From contig NZ_KB913017.1 of NCBI RefSeq assembly GCF_000383975.1, positions 379,133 to 443,132 on the forward strand: DNA of 64,000 bases, read 5' to 3'. Shown here one piece after another: positions 25,460 to 32,503 of the stretch. The position numbers and the translations under genes were made by a program. The DNA comes from Natronorubrum tibetense GA33. Its GTDB lineage: Archaea; Halobacteriota; Halobacteria; Halobacteriales; Natrialbaceae. The notes beneath the pieces were generated by a model. The model saw only the letters and a program-made list of their open reading frames with translations, had not been told where the DNA came from and did no database searches. Position 1 is the stretch's first letter. Each line of letters begins with the position of its first letter.

Positions 25460-25553
25460 ATCTCGACCGTCGCCCTCCGCACTGATAAAGCCAAGCTTTG
25501 TCGTCGGCGAGCGGGTCCGACGGCGAGAATCAATAGACGAAAGCCGGCTACTG

Positions 25554-25817
25554 CTACGACTCGAGTACCGAATCGCCGAGTTCGGCCGTTCGTTCGGCGA
25601 CGTCGACCAGCGTGAACCAGGTGTTGAGCGCGGCTCGGAGGGCGATCACGTCCGCGGCCACGACGTCGACTCGAACGGTCGCGCCGTCGCGCTCGATCGT
25701 CGTACGCGAGCGGTCGTCGTCGATCTCGCCGATCTCGCGGGCGACGCTCTCGGCAACGAGCGCGGCGCGAGACGCGGTCTCGTAGTCGAACTCGAGAGTC
25801 GCATCGTGAGAAGACAC
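25554..25817 (-). CDS. pcc1: KEOPS complex subunit Pcc1
   Basis: An 87-residue Pcc1/CTAG-type protein. In KEOPS it dimerises and helps Kae1 make threonylcarbamoyl-A37 of tRNAs that read ANN codons. Recognised from the pattern [20 protein letters not shown], then [20 protein letters not shown] and [20 protein letters not shown], a beta-alpha-beta unit followed by the conserved DxxALRAxxNSxLR-like helix. It lies between rpoP (9 bases upstream) and prefoldin beta (94 bases downstream), an order usual in archaea. Other KEOPS genes are not in this window. Confidence 0.9.
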   Translation of the reverse strand: MSSHDATLEFDYETASRAALVAESVAREIGEIDDDRSRTTIERDGATVRVDVVAADVIALRAALNTWFTLVDVAERTAELGDSVLES

Positions 25818-25826
25818 GCGCGGTCG

Positions 25827-25961
25827 TTAGTTGACGCCGACTTCCTTGACGTCGCGGCTGCGCTCTTTCAGGAGCACGCGGTGGCCGCAGTACGGACAGC
25901 GGACGCCACCGTACTCGTCGATCTGGACGTCGCGTTTACAGCGGGAGCACTTGTAACTCAT
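25827..25961 (-). CDS. rpoP: DNA-directed RNA polymerase subunit P (RpoP)
   Basis: A 44-residue zinc-ribbon subunit of archaeal RNA polymerase (eukaryotic Rpb12 relative). Two CxxC pairs are present: CSRCKRD near residue 5 and [15 protein letters not shown] near residue 23. The ending RDVKEVGVN is typical. It is too short for routine gene calling, but the sequence is unmistakable. It follows the L37Ae gene by 14 bases and precedes pcc1 by 9, all on the minus strand. Confidence 0.95.
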   Translation of the reverse strand: MSYKCSRCKRDVQIDEYGGVRCPYCGHRVLLKERSRDVKEVGVN

Positions 25962-25975
25962 ACAGGGTAATGGGA

Positions 25976-26239
25976 TTATTCGCCGTCTTCGGCGAGTGCA
26001 GCGCGGATCGAGCGCTTGACGGTTCGGCCGGCAGGGGTCTCGGGACGGTAGGCACCGCCGGTGAAAACCTCACCGGTCTCTTCGTTCTTCCAGATACCGG
26101 TTCCGACGCGCTTGACGTCGTCGCCGTCGACCTGGGCGCTGTTCATGTCGTCTTCGATCTCGCTGACGCGACGTCGGGCGACGCGACCGTAGCGCGCGCC
26201 GAAGCGGCCTGCACTCCCGACATCTCCTTTATCAGACAT
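25976..26239 (-). CDS. rpl37ae: Large-subunit ribosomal protein L37Ae lacking zinc-binding cysteines
   Basis: An 87-residue ribosomal protein of the L37Ae (eL43) family. The N-terminal signature [20 protein letters not shown] and the C-terminal [20 protein letters not shown] are diagnostic. The family normally has a four-cysteine zinc ribbon between and around these (CPxCG...CxxC). Here there is no cysteine at all: the first pair is replaced in [13 protein letters not shown], and the second falls in KNEETGEV. Length and the rest are normal, and the genome context (before rpoP) is normal, so the gene is probably functional with a zinc-free fold. It may not be the only L37Ae copy in the genome. 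Confidence 0.92.
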   Translation of the reverse strand: MSDKGDVGSAGRFGARYGRVARRRVSEIEDDMNSAQVDGDDVKRVGTGIWKNEETGEVFTGGAYRPETPAGRTVKRSIRAALAEDGE

Positions 26240-26278
26240 GGTGGTAGCTATCGTCAGCGGATTCTTAAACCTGTTGAG

Positions 26279-26491
26279 TTACGCCGATCCGTTCTCCGCC
26301 TGTTCGGCGACCGGACCGGTGAGCAACTCCCGAAAGACCAGCGCGAGCGCCGCGAGGTAGCCGACGGGCGCTAATGGTGCGGCGAGGAGCCCCGTTCCGG
26401 CACCCGTCACCGCGATGACCGTACGGAGGGCGAGTCCACTCATGGCGAGCAGCGGAATCGCAGCCAGGACGGCGTCGGGTCGTTCGAGCAT
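26279..26491 (-). CDS. Small membrane protein (70 aa)
   Basis: Begins MLERPDAVLAAIPLLAMSGL and has two hydrophobic segments (AAIPLLAMSGLALRTVIAVTG and LLAAPLAPVGYLAALALVF) with a short acidic tail. It is probably a two-helix inner-membrane protein of unknown role. It lies 39 bases before the L37Ae gene on the same strand. An A/T-rich element (TAATTATATC) is only 4-13 bases upstream of the ATG, too close for a leaderless start, so the promoter assignment is unclear. Confidence 0.7.
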   Translation of the reverse strand: MLERPDAVLAAIPLLAMSGLALRTVIAVTGAGTGLLAAPLAPVGYLAALALVFRELLTGPVAEQAENGSA

Positions 26492-26600
26492 GGCTAATTA
26501 TATCTCATTACTCCCGGTCGGAAAAGGGCCTGACAACCAGCAGCCAGTGTCACTTCCACGAGGTCGTGACAGTTCTTGTACGACAGTAGTCGACGGACGG

Positions 26601-27356
26601 CTACTGGAACTCCGCGTTGGACAGCACGTCGTTCAGATCCTCACGGATCCGTTCGCCCATCTCTCGGTCTCGAGCCGTCGTCACGACTCGGTTTTCCTGT
26701 ACGCTCGAGCCGTCTCGGAGGAGCATGCGAACGTTACCGCCGTCGTCGGCGCGGGTGACTTTCGCCCGCAATCCCGACTGGGAGCCCTTCCCGCCAGCGT
26801 CGATGGGTCCCGGGATGACCTTCTTGACGTGGGGGTGATCCGCGACGGTGTGGATCGCCCGCATGCCCGTACGGCCGCCGATGAGCGTGGTGTGACTGCC
26901 CCCGATCTTGTCGGCTGGCGGCGTCTCGACGACGTCGAGTGCGGGTTTGCCGCGACGTTCGAGGACCGCCTCGACGGGGTCGTCGTCCGCGACGCGGTAG
27001 AACGGGTGGTGGATATCCTCGCGGACGGCCTGAATCACCGCCCGTTCGCCGCCGGCGTAGACCTCCTCGGGGCGCTTGCGGCGGATTTCGTCGCCGATCA
27101 GCCCCGCGAAATTTCGTAGCTCGACGACCTCGTTTTCGCCCTCCTCGGGCGTCGTCGTAATCGTCGTCTCACCCAGTACCGGATCGGAAGGTTCGCTCGC
27201 CGACTCCGTGTCCTCGTCGCCGTCGTCTGCAAGCATCGTCAGTGTCGTCCGTTCTCGCCCCGCCTCGAGAACGATCGCCGCGGTATTTTGCTCCCGGCAG
27301 ACTAGACAGAAATCGCCGGGTTTCTCGAGCGGCGAGGCGCAGTGGCGACACTCCAT
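26601..27356 (-). CDS. DUF2103 family zinc-ribbon protein (251 aa)
   Basis: An archaeal conserved protein. The N-terminal zinc ribbon has C3 and C6 in MECRHCASP and a second pair in DFCLVCREQ; then an acidic linker (TMLADDGDEDTESASEPSDP). The C-terminal 100 residues contain the DUF2103 core, SHTTLIGGRTGMRAIHTVAD followed by HPHVKKVIPGPIDAGGKG and a TRADDGGNVRMLL sheet. RNA or metal binding is possible, but no activity is established as far as I know. Upstream of the ribosomal protein cluster and downstream of surE on the same strand. Confidence 0.85.
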   Translation of the reverse strand: MECRHCASPLEKPGDFCLVCREQNTAAIVLEAGRERTTLTMLADDGDEDTESASEPSDPVLGETTITTTPEEGENEVVELRNFAGLIGDEIRRKRPEEVYAGGERAVIQAVREDIHHPFYRVADDDPVEAVLERRGKPALDVVETPPADKIGGSHTTLIGGRTGMRAIHTVADHPHVKKVIPGPIDAGGKGSQSGLRAKVTRADDGGNVRMLLRDGSSVQENRVVTTARDREMGERIREDLNDVLSNAEFQ

Positions 27357-27424
27357 AGCCGTGGTTCGAGGGACGCGTGTAAAATGACGGTGTTTTCGAT
27401 CGCGTCGCTCGGGAACACCGGGCG

Positions 27425-28267
27425 CTACAGCAACTTCTCGAGGATCGTCCGAACCTCCGGCGTCTCCACGATGTCGTAGGGAACCCGCATCGGGGAGATC
27501 GAGACCTCTCCCTCGAGTACAGCGTGGCGGTCCGTATCATCGGGATCGGGGATGTCCCGATTGGCCATCTGCTGCCAGAGGCGGTTGGTCAACTGGAAGC
27601 CGCCGTCCTCGACGGTGGCGTCCATCTCGTAGACCTCGGTCGGTCGAGTGAGCGCGAAGCCGTCGGACGCCACGTCGGGCCGTGGGACGTTGACGTTCAG
27701 GTAGTCCACGCGGTCGAACAGCCCCGTGCCGGGCGCGCCGCTCGCGAGTTTCGCCGCGATCTCGCCCGCGCGTTCGAAGTCCGCGGGCTCGAGGTCGCGC
27801 TCGATGCCCAGCGTGTCCATCGAGATCGCGATCGAGGGCGTCCCGAGAAAGGCAGCCTCCATCGCGGCGCTGACGGTCCCCGAGCGCGAGAAGACGTAGG
27901 CCCCGAGGTTCGCCCCCTTGTTGCAGCCCGAAACGACGATATCGGGTTCGGGGTCGAGCGCGTTGACGCCGACGATGGCGCAGTCACAGGGCGTCCCGCG
28001 GACGGCGTAGCCGAGTTCGTGGTCGGCGTGGGGAACCGGCGAGGTGAACAGCCCATCGGCCATGCTCGTCGTCAGCTCCGGATCGTCGGCGTCCGTCGCC
28101 GTCCGTCCGTACGACAGCGACCGACCGACGGCGCTCTGGTTGCGGTCGGGTGCGATGACGGTGACCGAGCCGACCTCGGAGAGCGCGTCGTACAGGGCTC
28201 TGATACCCGGCGCGTCAATCCCGTCGTCGTTCGTCAGGAGAATTTCCGGTCCGTCGTCCTGGTCCAT
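27425..28267 (-). CDS. surE: 5'/3'-nucleotidase SurE
   Basis: A 280-residue SurE-family nucleotidase that removes phosphate from nucleoside monophosphates. The metal site is clear: TNDDGIDAPGI near residue 13 (adjacent Asp-Asp), a conserved serine in DRNQSAVGRS, and VVSGCNKGANLG, the signature Asn-x-Gly. The C-terminal part carries the DxxAVLEGEVSISPM pattern. The length is normal for archaeal SurE. It sits upstream of the DUF2103 gene on the minus strand, 68 bases apart. Confidence 0.94.
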   Translation of the reverse strand: MDQDDGPEILLTNDDGIDAPGIRALYDALSEVGSVTVIAPDRNQSAVGRSLSYGRTATDADDPELTTSMADGLFTSPVPHADHELGYAVRGTPCDCAIVGVNALDPEPDIVVSGCNKGANLGAYVFSRSGTVSAAMEAAFLGTPSIAISMDTLGIERDLEPADFERAGEIAAKLASGAPGTGLFDRVDYLNVNVPRPDVASDGFALTRPTEVYEMDATVEDGGFQLTNRLWQQMANRDIPDPDDTDRHAVLEGEVSISPMRVPYDIVETPEVRTILEKLL

Positions 28268-28354
28268 ACCCTAACTTCGGATTCGGGCTGGATACGAGTA
28301 CCTATTCGGCGCGCTCCGCCGCGTCGGCGTCGGCTCGCGGTCCCCAGCGTCGTA

Positions 28355-28798
28355 TCAGCTCGCGGTTCCCATCGCGTCCGCCAACTTCGTCCCGCAGGAG
28401 CGACAGTATCGCGAGCCTTCGGCGACGACCGCGTCACACTCCGGACAGGGCATCGTGTCTCCAGCACCCGCTGCCCGATCCATTCGAGCCTCGAGATCCT
28501 CGCCGCAGGAACGACAGTACGCCGCGTCGACCGAGACGTCCGCCCCGCAGGACGGACAACCCGTCGTCTCCTCCCAGAGAACCTGTCGCCTCGAGTTCGA
28601 GACGTAGTTGTACGCTCCCCAGAGGACGTTGCCGATCCCCATCGTCCACCAGACGGTCAGTATCGCGACGAGGATGTGCGAGCCGACCGAACCGAACTCC
28701 CGATCGACCATCACGACGCGGTCGCGGTCCTCGTCCTCGATCTTCCAGCCCTGGGCGACGAGGTCGTCGATCTGGCGTTGCAGCCGAGTGCTTCTCAT
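28355..28798 (-). CDS. Membrane protein with two C-terminal zinc ribbons (147 aa)
   Basis: The N-terminal cytoplasmic part is RSTRLQRQIDDLVAQGWKIE, then a short hydrophobic segment (ILVAILTVWWTMGIGNVLWG), then two double-glycine zinc ribbons: CPSCGADVSVDAAYCRSCG and CPECDAVVAEGSRYCRSCG. The ribbons look like a tandem duplication of the common archaeal double zinc ribbon. I use ATG 28798; a TTG frame nine codons upstream is unlikely. No partner or function is indicated. It is divergent from the next membrane protein. Confidence 0.82.
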   Translation of the reverse strand: MRSTRLQRQIDDLVAQGWKIEDEDRDRVVMVDREFGSVGSHILVAILTVWWTMGIGNVLWGAYNYVSNSRRQVLWEETTGCPSCGADVSVDAAYCRSCGEDLEARMDRAAGAGDTMPCPECDAVVAEGSRYCRSCGTKLADAMGTAS

Positions 28799-28936
28799 GG
28801 GAGATGCGAGGACTCGAGCGAACAAAAGCCTATCAGCGCGGACGACGCAGCACGAAAACGGTGTGGCGGTCCACGTCCGGACACCCGAGAGGATCGATAG
28901 GGCCGTTTATTTGGTTGCGGCGGATCCTCAGCATTC

Positions 28937-29458
28937 GTGATAGAACCGACACAATCCGTACTGGCCGGGCTACTGGTCGCACAGACGTATCCGGGAATCG
29001 GCATCGAAATCGACGCGACCGACGGCCTCCTCGGCGGCGCCGTCAGCGCTTTCCTGACGACGCTGATCGTCGGTGCGATCATGATCGCAGTCGCGCCCGC
29101 GTTCACCGAGCGCATGATGGCCGACGCGCTTGAGAACCCCGTCGGCTCGTTCGTCTACGGCATCCTCTCTATCGTGGGAATCGTTATGCTGGCGTTCCTT
29201 CTGTTCATCACGCTCGTCGGAATCCTCGTTGCCATCCCGCTATTGCTCGTCGCGTACCTGCTGTGGGCGATCGGAACGGTCGTTGGCTACCTCGCCATCG
29301 CCGACCGGCTGGTCGGACACGAGGACGGCTGGCTGAAGCCGGTACTCGTTGCGGCTGGGTTCAACGGCGCGCTCGCGCTCACCGGGATCGGCGGTCTCGT
29401 CTCGCTCTGTGTCGGCGCCGTCGGCTTCGGTGCGGTGCTCCGCGACGTTCTCGACTGA
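28937..29458 (+). CDS. Polytopic membrane protein (173 aa)
   Basis: Starts GTG 28937 (IEPTQSVLAGLLVAQTYPGI). Four hydrophobic segments: residues about 30-53 (GAVSAFLTTLIVGAIMIAVA), 70-95 (YGILSIVGIVMLAFLLFITL), 97-125 (GILVAIPLLLVAYLLWAIGT) and 140-165 (FNGALALTGIGGLVSLCVGA). It resembles the integral membrane half of bactofilin-associated polymer-forming proteins in haloarchaea, but the cytoskeletal half is absent. Role unknown. Confidence 0.78.
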   Translation: MIEPTQSVLAGLLVAQTYPGIGIEIDATDGLLGGAVSAFLTTLIVGAIMIAVAPAFTERMMADALENPVGSFVYGILSIVGIVMLAFLLFITLVGILVAIPLLLVAYLLWAIGTVVGYLAIADRLVGHEDGWLKPVLVAAGFNGALALTGIGGLVSLCVGAVGFGAVLRDVLD

Positions 29459-29499
29459 GTCGCTATCTTTGCAATTCAGCGCTCGACTCAGGCTCGAGT

Positions 29500-29829
29500 C
29501 TACCACGGCAGATATTCCAGACATCGATCTAGCAACGACGGCGACTCGTGACGGACTCGGAGCGTGGTTCCCTCGGTCTCGTAGGTCAGTTCGGTCGCGG
29601 GAAGCCGTTCGCCGTCGGGTAACTCGACGTATTGATCGCCCGCCGGAACCGTCCCGCCGCTGCTCGCGCCGAACAACGTCCGCGGCCGGCCCGTCGGTGC
29701 CGAGACGGGACCGTCGTACTCCAGAATGTACACCGGAACCCCGTCGTCAGTCGTCTTCTCCCAGTCGATTAGCTCGGTGTCCTCGTCCGTTCCGATCATC
29801 TGTCTCTCGGCGATCCATGTATGGCCCAC
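29500..29829 (-). CDS. Hypothetical protein (109 aa, start uncertain)
   Basis: A soluble acidic protein with no recognised domain. The core is DDGVPVYILEYDGPVSAPTG followed by VPAGDQYVELPDGERLPATE and LTYETEGTTLRVRHESPSLL, mostly strands. The GTG at 29829 gives GHTWIAERQMIGT; ATG 29799 would make it 99 residues and may be the real start. A T-rich GGTTTTACC at 29846-29854 is too close to the GTG for a leaderless TATA. It is convergent with the upstream-strand membrane protein, 41 bases away. Confidence 0.62.
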   Translation of the reverse strand: MGHTWIAERQMIGTDEDTELIDWEKTTDDGVPVYILEYDGPVSAPTGRPRTLFGASSGGTVPAGDQYVELPDGERLPATELTYETEGTTLRVRHESPSLLDRCLEYLPW

Positions 29830-29929
29830 GGTGTCTCGTAGCGCGGTTTTACCTCCCGAGTGACTATTCGCGGTATTGGCATGAATCTACTGTTCAGTGT
29901 GATCTGAATCGATCCGACGGCCGTCGACC

Positions 29930-31279
29930 TCAGCCGAGATCAACGGGATCGACCTTCAGATACTCCCGAAGGACGACCGTGGCGTACGACCCCTTCGGGA
30001 GGGCAAAGGAGAGCGTGAGCGGGTCGGTCTCGACCTCGAGATCGGTCCGAACCAGCATCGCTCGCCGGGTGCCAGTTGAGTGGAACTCGCCAGGGAGGTC
30101 GAAGTCTTCGGGCGCGAGACCGAGGTCGTCGAGCACCGCCCGTTCGATCTCGCCCTGCTCGCCGTCGGCGAGTTCGGTTTCCGTACCCACCAGCGGAGCG
30201 GTGACAAACGCTCGGCCACGCTCGCAGTGGCGCGTCACGGACCGAACGCGACGCTCGTCGACCCGCTGGAGGCGGTCGGTGTCGGGCAACTCGAGCCCCT
30301 CCGGCGCGTCGGTGTCCGCGAAGCAGACCACGTCGCCCTCGACGGGTTCGTCGAACGGCAGTCCGCGCTCGAGGCGCTCGGAGAGCATCAGGTTAAAGGC
30401 GTACGACTGTGCGGCGTGGACGAACAGCCGCTGGAGGTTCGAGGGGACGCGCTCGAGGGCAGCCCGAAAGTCCTCGGGACCCGGCTCGCCGTCGCAGTCG
30501 ACGACCCCGTGGAGCATCGAACGTTCGTAGCGCAGGCGATTGGGAAACCGCTCGAGGGCTTCCTGCCAGTCGCGGGTCTCCTGGACGAACGCGCGGGCTT
30601 CCTGGGTGGACTCCGGCTCTTCGTCCGTCGGATTGCCGAGGTAGGCCATCACGGCTCCCTCCCAGCTTCCGCGGGCGATCTCGAGGCCCACTTTATGCGT
30701 AACTGGGCGACGACTGCCGAAGCGCTGCTGGCCGAAGAAGTTGGGGACCCCGACCGACACTCCAGCAGCGTTGGGAGAGTCGAGGCCGCCGAATTCGTGA
30801 AGCTCGTCCGTAATCTCGCTCGCGTTGTCGGGTCGGTCGGGCTCGCTGACCACGAGTTCGAACGCGTTGCCCGCGAGGTCGCCGAACTCGAGGTTGCGGC
30901 CCGCTCGTCCGAGTACCTCAATCTCGGCCCCGTCGACGTCCGGCAGGTCTCCGGGATCGGCACCGTAGACCGAAAACAGCTGCGTCGTCACCGCGTACTT
31001 GTCTTTCGTCCCGGCCCAGTTGACACGCTCTCGAGACATCTCGAGCGCGTTGGAGAGTCGAGACGCGAAGTCGTTCGTGTCCCAGCCGGACAGCGTCACC
31101 CGAAAGACGAGGTGGGGGTAGGCGTCAGTGGGCGCGTCGACCGGTTGTGTCGAGAATCGCTCGAGTTCGCGCACGCGAAAGTGCTCGTCCTCTTCGCGGA
31201 GGTGGCCGCCGACGCCGTCGGCGTCGCTGACGTAGTGGTCCATCCCGACGGCCTGCTCTGTGGGGTGTGCCGGACGCAT
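29930..31279 (-). CDS. truD: tRNA pseudouridine(13) synthase TruD
   Basis: A 449-residue pseudouridine synthase acting on U13 of tRNA. The start [20 protein letters not shown] is the common haloarchaeal TruD beginning. The motif [14 protein letters not shown] contains the GTKDK sequence with the catalytic aspartate. [20 protein letters not shown] is the second family signature. The C-terminal region ([16 protein letters not shown]) is the TRUD-domain end. Length and motif order are normal. The neighbours are small unknown proteins; no operon is evident. Confidence 0.95.
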   Translation of the reverse strand: MRPAHPTEQAVGMDHYVSDADGVGGHLREEDEHFRVRELERFSTQPVDAPTDAYPHLVFRVTLSGWDTNDFASRLSNALEMSRERVNWAGTKDKYAVTTQLFSVYGADPGDLPDVDGAEIEVLGRAGRNLEFGDLAGNAFELVVSEPDRPDNASEITDELHEFGGLDSPNAAGVSVGVPNFFGQQRFGSRRPVTHKVGLEIARGSWEGAVMAYLGNPTDEEPESTQEARAFVQETRDWQEALERFPNRLRYERSMLHGVVDCDGEPGPEDFRAALERVPSNLQRLFVHAAQSYAFNLMLSERLERGLPFDEPVEGDVVCFADTDAPEGLELPDTDRLQRVDERRVRSVTRHCERGRAFVTAPLVGTETELADGEQGEIERAVLDDLGLAPEDFDLPGEFHSTGTRRAMLVRTDLEVETDPLTLSFALPKGSYATVVLREYLKVDPVDLG

Positions 31280-31544
31280 GCTGATTGGCGACGTTTCGGC
31301 GGCTGGAGGTAAATCGGTTCGTTCTCGCGACGGCGAGGGCTCGAGCGACGGTCCCCGTCAAGCACTCGCATTCGCCCGACCACTGAGGATTTCTGCTGTC
31401 TGTTCGATCCGTCGAGAACACTATCTCGTTTCTACCACGACGAATCATCGTAGCCATCCGCCACGGTGATGGCCGCGGATCGACGCCAACAGGTGAGCGT
31501 ATGCAGGCTGTTTCGGTTTGTCCGCCGAGTCTGAACAGTAAACC

Positions 31545-31706
31545 ATGACATTCCAGCTGCCGACCACGTGTCCGATCTGTCAGGAGACGCTGGCTCCCGA
31601 CCGCAGTCTCGACGACCATCTCGTCGGGAGCCACACGCACCGCGAGGTCGTCAGTCACTTCGTTTCGGAGTACGACCTTACCGGCGAGCAGTCCGTCGCT
31701 GACTGA
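31545..31706 (+). CDS. Small C2H2-type zinc-finger protein (53 aa)
   Basis: Begins MTFQLPTTCPICQETLAPDR and continues SLDDHLVGSHTHREVVSHFV. One zinc finger is visible: CPIC near residues 9-12 and His...His in DDHLVGSH, with the conserved hydrophobics of archaeal C2H2 mini-proteins. Such proteins of about 50-60 residues in haloarchaea have been linked to biofilm and lipid traits, but this one is uncharacterised. Too short for ordinary gene calls. Coding starts 265 bases after the truD start, divergently. Confidence 0.75.
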   Translation: MTFQLPTTCPICQETLAPDRSLDDHLVGSHTHREVVSHFVSEYDLTGEQSVAD

Positions 31707-31822
31707 CCAGTATCCCGTGGAAAACGACGTTCGATCGCGATTGCGCAGGTATCGCGCCCGTTCACTCGAGTCCGCGCTTCCGAAACCAAACTCGCTATTG
31801 ACAGGTCGATCGAACGGAACGT

Positions 31823-32065
31823 ATGGACGGAAAAGACGTCCGACCGGCGCTCGCGTTGACGGTCGGACTCGCTGTCGGCATCGGTCTCGTTTCGCTCGTG
31901 TCGGGGGACGGTCTCAGACCGGGGTTCGTAGTCGGTACGCTGCTCGTTTTCCCCGTCGTACTCGCGCTGTCGGCTATCAACGGCCCGCTCGAGGTGCGGA
32001 CGGCTCGCGCGGGTGCCGTCGTCCTGTCCGCAGGACTGCTCGGGGCCGCGTGGTGGCTGTACTGA
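31823..32065 (+). CDS. Small membrane protein (80 aa)
   Basis: Begins MDGKDVRPALALTVGLAVGI with three hydrophobic segments (ALALTVGLAVGIGLVSLVS, GFVVGTLLVFPVVLALSAIN, AGAVVLSAGLLGAAWWLY) joined by short loops. The charged start and the C-terminal Trp-Trp are typical of tiny haloarchaeal membrane proteins. The family is not known to me. It is convergent with the PRC-barrel-like gene, 24 bases away. Confidence 0.7.
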   Translation: MDGKDVRPALALTVGLAVGIGLVSLVSGDGLRPGFVVGTLLVFPVVLALSAINGPLEVRTARAGAVVLSAGLLGAAWWLY

Positions 32066-32089
32066 CCCCCATGGCCTCGATGTTCGCGA

Positions 32090-32347
32090 TCAGGCGTCGC
32101 TGCTGAGATCGGCGTCGACGCGGACCTCCGAGTCCGTGATCGTCTCGATGTTGTCGCTCGGAATCTCGAGGTCGTCCTCGCCGGCATCGCCGCGGCCGAG
32201 GCTCTGAATCCACGCGTTCGTGAGCGTCGGTTCGGGATCGACGTAGGCGACCTGTTCGATCGGATCGACTTCGGTGACGATCCCGATCTGTTCGCCTCTG
32301 ACATCCATCAGAAACTTTCCTTCGTCTTCGGTCGAGAGGACAGACAT
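32090..32347 (-). CDS. PRC-barrel-like haloarchaeal protein (85 aa)
   Basis: A single small beta-barrel. The pattern GKFLMDVRGEQIGIVTEVDP, IEQVAYVDPEPTLTNAWIQS and DDLEIPSDNIETITDSEVRV matches the G-x-x-V...G...G.V.. layout of PRC-barrel domains that bind RNA or membrane-protein partners. A TATA-like GCATATAATTGG on the coding strand (about 32369-32380) lies near -27, supporting leaderless start at ATG 32347. Function unknown. It precedes the large exported repeat protein gene only by position, since that gene is transcribed from its far end. Confidence 0.75.
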   Translation of the reverse strand: MSVLSTEDEGKFLMDVRGEQIGIVTEVDPIEQVAYVDPEPTLTNAWIQSLGRGDAGEDDLEIPSDNIETITDSEVRVDADLSSDA

Positions 32348-32503
32348 TGTAGGTGTCTCCTCGGCGACGCCAATTATATGCTTTCTGTTCTGTTACGAAG
32401 AAATCACGATCGGCTCTCCGTCCACACAGTGGCGAGCGGAGGGAACGGACGAGAACGGCCCACGGTTCGTGGGCCATCGCTTAGCACGGCGATGAGTCGG
32501 CGA

